A stretch of DNA of 45,512 bases, taken from the NCBI GenBank assembly GCA_017473265.1, contig JAFULQ010000009.1, forward strand, positions 1 to 45,512. The letters run 5' to 3'. Source of the stretch: Erysipelotrichaceae bacterium (GTDB lineage Bacteria; Bacillota_I; Bacilli_A; Erysipelotrichales; Erysipelotrichaceae). The notes below the pieces were generated by a model that saw nothing but the letters and a program-made list of their open reading frames with translations, ran no database searches and was not told the DNA's origin. Of the stretch, positions 40,697 through 45,512 are shown piece by piece (position 1 is the stretch's first letter; each line of letters opens with the position of its first letter). A program made the position numbers and the translations under genes.

Positions 40697-41424
40697 TGAA
40701 TATTACAGATCCTTTGTATGTGCAATTAATGGAAAATATTAAATATAAAATAGTGAATGGTGATTTAAAGATAGGTGATCGTATTCCTAGTGAAAGGACG
40801 ATGGCTGAACAATATGGGATTAATCGTTTAACGGTAAGAAATGCTTTGAAAAAACTTGAAAAAGAAGGTATTTTGCAGTCGTATAGGGGCAAGGGGACTT
40901 ATGTAATGAAAATGCCTGAGATTGAGGGAAAAATTTCATTAGGAAATGCTGCATCAATGTCTTTAAGTGCGCAAATTCGTCAGAATGGTATGAAGTCTAG
41001 TAGAAGAGTTCTATCTTTTAAAAAGAAAGTGGTAGATAATGAATTACAAATGGTATTTGCTAATGAAACGTTTGTGTATGAAATTATTCGTTTATCAATG
41101 ATTAATGATCATCCATATGCTTTGCAAAAGGCATATTTGCCATGTAGCATATTTAAAGAAGCGGAAAGATTTGATTTTAGTAATTTTTCTTTATATGAAT
41201 ACATGGATGATCAAGGGCATAGACCTAATCAGGTAGAATCTCAATTACGTATTGAACATCTTCCGAAAGAGTATTTAGAAATTATGAATGTAGATGAAAA
41301 TAAGTATATGTTTTTGTTTGATTATTTTGGTTTTGATGAAAATAATCAATTGGTTGAATATACAATTTCGTATCATCATTCAGAGTATACAGTTTTTGAA
41401 TATACAACAAGTGTTGCAAATTAG
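40696..41424 (+). CDS. GntR family transcriptional regulator with UTRA domain
   Basis: 242 residues, typical of the HutC subfamily. The winged helix-turn-helix spans residues 1-70: GDRIPSERTMAEQYGINR and LTVRNALKKLEKEGILQ and the wing RGKGTYV. The UTRA domain covers about 90-240, with 'ETFVYEIIRLSMINDHPYALQKAYLP' (split) and a closing 'VEYTISYHHSEYTVFEY'. Such proteins repress sugar or amino-sugar uptake genes and respond to a phosphorylated sugar. It lies directly before a PTS operon and near multiple TTGGTATATA-type inverted repeats, so repression of that operon is likely. Its ATG overlaps the stop of the UTRA-only gene. A terminator follows. Confidence 0.92.
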   Translation: MNITDPLYVQLMENIKYKIVNGDLKIGDRIPSERTMAEQYGINRLTVRNALKKLEKEGILQSYRGKGTYVMKMPEIEGKISLGNAASMSLSAQIRQNGMKSSRRVLSFKKKVVDNELQMVFANETFVYEIIRLSMINDHPYALQKAYLPCSIFKEAERFDFSNFSLYEYMDDQGHRPNQVESQLRIEHLPKEYLEIMNVDENKYMFLFDYFGFDENNQLVEYTISYHHSEYTVFEYTTSVAN

Positions 41425-41448
41425 AGAGATAGTGATATCTCTCTTTTA
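41423..41448 (+). terminator. Intrinsic terminator after the GntR gene
   Basis: AGAGAGATA-GTGA-TATCTCTCT followed by TTTATA, overlapping the stop codon. Confidence 0.85.
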
Positions 41449-41449
41449 T

Positions 41450-41627
41450 ATTGGTTTTTATATATACCAATTTGTATAATTTAATAATCAATTGGTATAT
41501 ATATGTACTAATATTTTCTACTTTTAATTAAAAACTGGTATATATTGAAGTATGAATTAGTGTTATTTATTGGTAATTGTGACACAAATGTGGTATATAA
41601 TAACTAAGTGGTATATACTATATACCA
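41450..41627 (+). promoter_or_regulatory. Operator cluster and promoter of the PTS operon
   Basis: Several related sites fall in 180 bases: ATTGGT...ACCAAT (41450-41471), a second ATTGG...CTAAT (41491-41512), a half-site ACTGGTATATA (41534-41544), TGGTATATAATAA (41591-41603), and the perfect 19-bp palindrome TGGTATATACTATATACCA (41609-41627). A TATAAT box lies at 41596-41601, between or within the sites. The repeated TGGTATATA motif marks binding of a dimeric regulator, most simply the GntR-UTRA protein just upstream. Confidence 0.75.
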
Positions 41628-41662
41628 ATCGAGATGCTAGAATCTAAAGGAGGAAGAATAAT

Positions 41663-42442
41663 ATGAGTTTGATTCAAGCAATTTTAGTTGGTTGTGTTGC
41701 AGCATTAACACAATTAGAAGGAGACTGGTTAGGTGAATGTAAATTCCGTGAACCAGTAATCACTGGGTTCTTAGTTGGATTAATCATGGGAGATGTAACT
41801 AAGGGTCTTATGATCGGTGGTGCTCTACAACTTATGTGGATGGGTGCTACAAATATTGGTCCTACAGCTGGTTTAGATATCGGTTCTGGTGGAACAATTG
41901 GTGCTGCTGTTGCTTTAATGACAGGTAGTGATTTAGAAGTTGCGGTTGCTTTCGCTATTCCAGTGGCTGTTGTTGTACAAATGATGAATATTTTAAAAAT
42001 GACTGCATTCTCTGGTTTAATGCATAAAGCGGATGCATTTATTGATGAAGGTAAAGAAAGTAGTGTTATTGGAATCCACTTCTTATGTGGTGTTTTCACT
42101 TTCTTAATTTATTGGGGCTTCACATTTGTTGTACTATACTTCGGTGAAGGTGTAATCAATGCTATCGTTAATGGTATTCCAGCATGGGTTAACAGTGGTT
42201 TAAGTGCTGTTGCAGTTGTGTTACCAGCAATGGGATTCGCATTATTATTAAATTTATTATGGGAAATCAAACTTGTTCCATTCTTTGCAATCGGCTTTAT
42301 CGCTGCTGCTTACTTAGGAATGGATATGGTAGGTGTTTGTGCTTTATCAGTAGCTATCGCCGCAATTATGTATATGTTGAAAAAAGATGGTGTAGCTCAA
42401 GAATTAGCACCTGCAGCTGCAGATGATGAATGGGAGGACTAA
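41663..42442 (+). CDS. PTS mannose/fructose/sorbose-family IIC component
   Basis: 259 residues, a membrane channel subunit of a mannose-class PTS permease. The family starts with a long helix followed by Q-L-E-G-D-W (TQLEGDWLG here) and 'REPVITGFLVGLIMGD', and has glycine-rich 'GGALQLMWMGATNIGP' near residue 52. About six to seven helices are apparent, and the C-terminus is acidic. With IID it forms the transmembrane pore for the sugar, which is phosphorylated on entry. Ribosome binding site AAAGGAGG; preceded by the operator cluster and followed by IID 2 bases after its stop. Confidence 0.95.
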   Translation: MSLIQAILVGCVAALTQLEGDWLGECKFREPVITGFLVGLIMGDVTKGLMIGGALQLMWMGATNIGPTAGLDIGSGGTIGAAVALMTGSDLEVAVAFAIPVAVVVQMMNILKMTAFSGLMHKADAFIDEGKESSVIGIHFLCGVFTFLIYWGFTFVVLYFGEGVINAIVNGIPAWVNSGLSAVAVVLPAMGFALLLNLLWEIKLVPFFAIGFIAAAYLGMDMVGVCALSVAIAAIMYMLKKDGVAQELAPAAADDEWED

Positions 42443-42444
42443 TT

Positions 42445-43257
42445 ATGGCTGAAAAACAATTACCTAAGAAAGAATTTAATTCAATTTTCTGGAGATCATT
42501 TACATTATTAGGTTCATTTAACTATGAAAGAATGGAAGGATTGGGTTTCTTATATGCTGTTTTACCAAGTTTAAAACGTATTTATAAGGATGATCCTGAA
42601 GGATTAAAAGAAGCTATGCACCGCCATATGGAAGCATTCAATATGACAGTTGCTCCATCTCCATTTGTCATGGGATTAGCGGTTGCTATGGAAGAAAATG
42701 CAAAAGAAGACAAAAACTTTGATAAGAGCTTAATCAATGCTGTTAAAGTATCATTAATGGGTCCATTAAGTGGTATTGGTGACACATTCTTCTGGGGTAT
42801 TTTCCGTATTTTGGCTTGTTCTTTAGGGGCTAGCTTTGCATTACAAGGAAATGTATTAGGACCAATTATCTTATTATTAGTTTTCAATATTCCAAACGTG
42901 TTAACAAGATACTATGGATTAAAATTAGGTTATGGACAAGGTGCAGGTGTATTAGAATCACTTCAAAAGAGTGGAAAAATGCAATTGTTCACATTCTGCG
43001 CTGGTATTGTAGGTATGGCAGCTATTGGATGCTTAACAGCAGCGTGGATTGGTATTTCATCTCCATTAGCATTTGAAATTTCTGGAAATACAATTGTTAT
43101 TCAAGAATACTTAGATCAATTATGTCCACAATTATTAAGCTTAGCTGCGACATTAGGTGTTTTATCAATGTTAAGAAAAGGTGTGAATACAACAAAGATT
43201 ATGATTACTGTTATCGTAGTTGCATTCGTACTTGGTGTATTCGGAATTATTGCTTAG
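42445..43257 (+). CDS. PTS mannose/fructose/sorbose-family IID component
   Basis: 270 residues. The start at 42445 follows GGGAGG; the upstream in-frame ATG lies inside IIC. Family pieces are the N-terminal 'IFWRSFTLLGSFNYERMEGLGF', 'HMEAFNMTVAPSPFVMGLAVAME', 'VSLMGPLSGIGDTFFWG' near residue 112 and 'RYYGLKLGYGQG' near 157. The IIC/IID pair forms the membrane complex. The sequence ends in two hydrophobic helices. Confidence 0.95.
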   Translation: MAEKQLPKKEFNSIFWRSFTLLGSFNYERMEGLGFLYAVLPSLKRIYKDDPEGLKEAMHRHMEAFNMTVAPSPFVMGLAVAMEENAKEDKNFDKSLINAVKVSLMGPLSGIGDTFFWGIFRILACSLGASFALQGNVLGPIILLLVFNIPNVLTRYYGLKLGYGQGAGVLESLQKSGKMQLFTFCAGIVGMAAIGCLTAAWIGISSPLAFEISGNTIVIQEYLDQLCPQLLSLAATLGVLSMLRKGVNTTKIMITVIVVAFVLGVFGIIA

Positions 43258-43269
43258 TGAGGTTTCCAT

Positions 43270-43749
43270 ATGATTTGTGATGTAAGAATAGACGATAGAC
43301 TTATTCATGGTCAAGTGTGTGGTTTTTGGATTCCACAATATAATCTAGAACGCATTGCAATTGTGGATGATGAAATTGTAAACGACCAAGCAAGAAAAAC
43401 AGCTTTAAAATTTGGCTGCCCAGAAAAATGTAAATTGTCTATTTTCAATGTAGACAGTGCAGTAGATAAATTTAATCGTAATATTGATGCTGGAATTCGT
43501 GTCATGATTCTTGTATCAAGCCCAATTCCACTATTAAAAATGGTGGAAAAAGGATATCAAATCAAAGAAATTACTGTTGGCAATATGTCAACAAAACCAA
43601 ATGCTAAACAAGTTCGCAAAACTATCTTTATTTCTCCGGAAGAAAAAGAAGCATTTATTAAATTAGCTGAACATGGTGTAAATATTGTTTCTCAAATGGT
43701 ACCAAGTGAACCTAGAGAAAATATAATTAACGATATTAGAAAGGTATAA
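43270..43749 (+). CDS. PTS mannose/fructose/sorbose-family IIB component
   Basis: 159 residues, cytoplasmic. The phosphorylated histidine is His13 in DDRLIHGQV, the signature of mannose-class IIB, which passes phosphate from IIA to the sugar. The end VSQMVPSEPRENI is also typical. It starts 12 bases after IID. Confidence 0.95.
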   Translation: MICDVRIDDRLIHGQVCGFWIPQYNLERIAIVDDEIVNDQARKTALKFGCPEKCKLSIFNVDSAVDKFNRNIDAGIRVMILVSSPIPLLKMVEKGYQIKEITVGNMSTKPNAKQVRKTIFISPEEKEAFIKLAEHGVNIVSQMVPSEPRENIINDIRKV

Positions 43750-43756
43750 ATAGTCT

Positions 43757-44839
43757 ATGAGCAAACCAACAGTATTAGGCTACATGCGTGAACAACCAGA
43801 ACGTTTAGCATATGTATTTGATAATCGAGATGTTTTTGTAAAACCGTTTGTAGAAATGTTCAAAAAACATAATATCAAAAAAGTAATTTTCTTTGGTTCA
43901 GGTACTTCATATAATGTTTCACATTTAGCAACTTACTATTTTAAACATTTAGTAAATGTTGCTGCAGAAGCACAATACCCAACAGTATTTGTAAATTATG
44001 AAAAAGCAGATTGGACAAATACATTAAAAGAAGAAGAAATATTATTTGTTGGTATTTCACAATCTGGAACTTCTCGCTCAACTATTGAAATCATGAAACA
44101 CGCTAAAGAAAAAGGGTATCATACATTAGTTATTACCGGAAATCTTGAAAGTGAAATTACAAAACACGTGGAAACTAAAACACATTTGTTAGTTGGAGAT
44201 GAATTAACACCTCCAGAAACAAAAGGATATACAGTATCTGTATTAAGTGTATATTTATGGGCATTAGAATGTGCTAAAGAATTAAATCGTATTTCAAAAG
44301 AAGAATATGAACAAGCATTACTTGAAGTAAAACATGTAGTGGATAACTTCCAAACAGTTGTTGATGAAAGTGAAGCATGGTATGAACGAAACAAAACAAC
44401 TATAGTAAATAGTGATCGTATTTATGCTTTAGGTTATGGAATTGATTACGCAACAGCATTAGAAGCTCAACTTAAGATTGGTGAAATGCTACGTTTACCA
44501 ACAATTGGATTCGAAATAGAAGAATACTCACATGGACCAACAATGGCTTTATGCAAAGATCAAACAGTATTTATGATTGGTTCACAAGAAAAAGAATTTG
44601 ATCGTATGTTCTACTTCTCAAAAGTTTTTAAAAAATATTCAGACCGTATTCATATCGTGACTTGCAGCGATATTGAAGCCGATGAAAGAGATTTAGTATT
44701 TAGTGTAAAAACAAATAAATTCTTGGCACCATTACTATACACAGTTCCATTCCAATTTGTAGCCGCAAAAGGGGCAAAAGATATTGGAATTGATACTGGA
44801 ATTAATCCTTTTAAAGAAAACTTAGCCCACTTAGACTAG
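43757..44839 (+). CDS. SIS-domain sugar-phosphate isomerase/deglycase of the PTS operon
   Basis: 360 residues, two SIS domains like the isomerase half of GlmS. The first has FFGSGTSYNVSHLATYY near residue 46 and VGISQSGTSRST near 98; the second has YALGYGIDYATALEAQLK near 227. The catalytic loop EEYSHGPTMAL is near 258, and the C-terminus ends GIDTGINPFKENLAHLD, like GlmS-type tails. Placement between PTS IIB and IIA genes implies that it acts on the phosphorylated product of the transporter. Fructoselysine/glucoselysine-6-phosphate deglycases (GfrE/GfrF) and amino-sugar-phosphate isomerases are the known enzymes in such operons. Start supported by position, 7 bases after IIB; the ribosome binding site is weak. 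Confidence 0.85.
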   Translation: MSKPTVLGYMREQPERLAYVFDNRDVFVKPFVEMFKKHNIKKVIFFGSGTSYNVSHLATYYFKHLVNVAAEAQYPTVFVNYEKADWTNTLKEEEILFVGISQSGTSRSTIEIMKHAKEKGYHTLVITGNLESEITKHVETKTHLLVGDELTPPETKGYTVSVLSVYLWALECAKELNRISKEEYEQALLEVKHVVDNFQTVVDESEAWYERNKTTIVNSDRIYALGYGIDYATALEAQLKIGEMLRLPTIGFEIEEYSHGPTMALCKDQTVFMIGSQEKEFDRMFYFSKVFKKYSDRIHIVTCSDIEADERDLVFSVKTNKFLAPLLYTVPFQFVAAKGAKDIGIDTGINPFKENLAHLD

Positions 44840-44848
44840 GAGATAAAC

Positions 44849-45268
44849 ATGTTTGGAATCATAATAAGTGGACATGGACACTATGCTAGTGGAGTATATT
44901 CATCCATGGAATTAATACTTGGTGAACAAAAAGATGTTGCTATAGTAGATTTTCCTCAAACAGACACAAAAACAGAATTAGAAAACAATATTCACAATGC
45001 AATTAAGCAATTTGAAAATGAAGAACATATATTAATATGTTGTGATTTGCTAAGTGGTTCTCCATTCAATGTATCTATTATGGAGGCAATGAAGGATAAT
45101 CGAATCAAAGTCTTGTATGGTGTAAATATTGGAATGCTACTAGAAATTTTTGTGAATCGCAATCTAGGTAAAACATTTGAAGAAGTATGCTCAACAATCG
45201 TAGAAACTGGTCAATCAGAAATTGGTTTCTTTGATTGTTCATTAGTGGATGATGACGATGACTTTTAA
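44849..45268 (+). CDS. PTS mannose/fructose/sorbose-family IIA component
   Basis: 139 residues, cytoplasmic. The phosphorylated histidine is His9 in IIISGHGHYASG, the family signature. HPr phosphorylates it and it passes phosphate to the IIB protein. 'LICCDLLSGSPFNVS' near residue 60 is the second conserved block, and the C-terminus is very acidic (DDDDD). It ends the operon, with a ribosome binding site GGAG 7 bases upstream and a terminator after it. Confidence 0.95.
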   Translation: MFGIIISGHGHYASGVYSSMELILGEQKDVAIVDFPQTDTKTELENNIHNAIKQFENEEHILICCDLLSGSPFNVSIMEAMKDNRIKVLYGVNIGMLLEIFVNRNLGKTFEEVCSTIVETGQSEIGFFDCSLVDDDDDF

Positions 45269-45271
45269 AAA

Positions 45272-45305
45272 AGACTCCATATTGGTAAAACAATATGGAG
45301 TTTTC
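45272..45305 (+). terminator. Intrinsic terminator of the PTS operon
   Basis: ACTCCATATTG (45274-45284) pairs perfectly with CAATATGGAGT (45291-45301), followed by TTTTC. Confidence 0.9.
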
Positions 45306-45341
45306 ATTATAAAACAATAATCTGTAGGAATTCCTTCCTAA

Positions 45342-45403
45342 AAAAACCCAGTGCGGCAACACTGGGTTTTCTTTGTAAACAAAACCCCCAGATAGTCTGG
45401 GGG
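45342..45403. terminator. Two further hairpins after the PTS operon
   Basis: AAACCCAGTG/CACTGGGTTT (45344-45369) is followed by TTC; then CCCCCAGA-TAG-TCTGGGGG (45385-45403). The first looks like another intrinsic terminator in either direction. The second is a GC-rich hairpin preceded by AAAA (so T-rich on the minus strand). They make a barrier between the PTS operon and whatever follows. Confidence 0.65.
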
Positions 45404-45512
45404 TCCCTACAAAGTTTACTGGAGTGATAATGAAAATAAAAAATCCTCTGAGTTATAATGAAATCGTGGTCTGCGAAACTACGAAATAAAATAACGAGGA
45501 GGATTTTTATCA
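45404..45512 (+). promoter_or_regulatory. Promoter and leader of an unseen downstream gene, possibly a mobile element end
   Basis: TATAAT at 45454-45459, then a small hairpin CGTGGT/ACTACG (45465-45483), then GAGGAGG at 45496-45502 within 10 bases of the window edge, so a start codon should lie just outside. AAAAATCCTC (45439-45448) is an inverted match to GAGGATTTTT (45499-45508). No coding part is visible. Confidence 0.5.

Noticed and set aside
41674-42099. 141-codon open frame antisense to the PTS IIC gene
   Set aside because: It is a shadow of the IIC gene with no ribosome binding site and low-complexity composition; IIC is certain.
44160-44180. CACGTG-containing stretch as a parS site
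   Set aside because: The flanks (AAAACACGTGGAAAC) do not fit TGTTNCACGTGAAACA; it lies in the coding sequence of the SIS enzyme.

Overview
The window is AT-rich chromosomal DNA from a low-GC Gram-positive bacterium. The order rsmG-noc-parA-parB, a T-box leader on metG, strong GGAGG ribosome binding sites, lipoprotein signals and mannose-family PTS genes point to Firmicutes. My best guess is a gut member of the Erysipelotrichia; this rests on overall character, not on a marker-gene comparison. No tRNA, rRNA or CRISPR array was seen. Both window edges carry signs of mobile DNA: the tail of an IS200-like transposase at the left, and a promoter plus leader of an unseen gene at the right.

Positions 1-16400 are mostly housekeeping genes: a membrane-anchored GNAT-like protein divergent from a DUF1294 protein, an AAA/DUF4143 ATPase, T-box-controlled metG, a CoA-disulfide reductase/rhodanese fusion, a lipoprotein with a hydrolase fold, asparagine synthase, mnmG, a GHL10-type lipoprotein, tex and a ceramidase-like protein. 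Most units are separated by clear intrinsic terminators. Positions 16390-18760 hold a Fic protein and a SIS-domain sugar-phosphate protein on the minus strand. Positions 18863-22024 are the chromosome segregation cluster rsmG-noc-parA-parB.

The most striking part is 22072-37338. A membrane diguanylate cyclase (GGDEF) is followed by a class I c-di-GMP (GEMM-I) riboswitch, whose 3' end overlaps the 5' arm of a strong terminator. Next comes one 13.3-kb gene for a 4,424-residue surface protein. It has a signal peptide, a von Willebrand A domain with a MIDAS motif, two CnaB-like domains and about 25 Spy0128-type isopeptide-forming domains of roughly 128 residues. It ends in a membrane segment with a basic tail but no LPXTG motif. 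Domains 9-24 are organised as a four-domain super-repeat (ABCD) of about 1.5 kb. The layout predicts that c-di-GMP turns on synthesis of a very long, covalently locked adhesin, with a cyclase gene next door.

Positions 37550-45268 look like a carbohydrate-use region. A minus-strand MFS transporter and M28 peptidase lie divergent from a stand-alone UTRA protein that is translationally coupled to a GntR-UTRA repressor. A mannose-family PTS operon (IIC-IID-IIB-SIS-IIA) follows. Related inverted repeats of the ATTGG-N12-CCAAT type, including a perfect 19-bp palindrome, sit before the regulator pair and before the PTS operon. PTS components plus a SIS isomerase/deglycase resemble known amino-sugar or Amadori-compound (fructoselysine/glucoselysine) pathways; the substrate is not proved by sequence.
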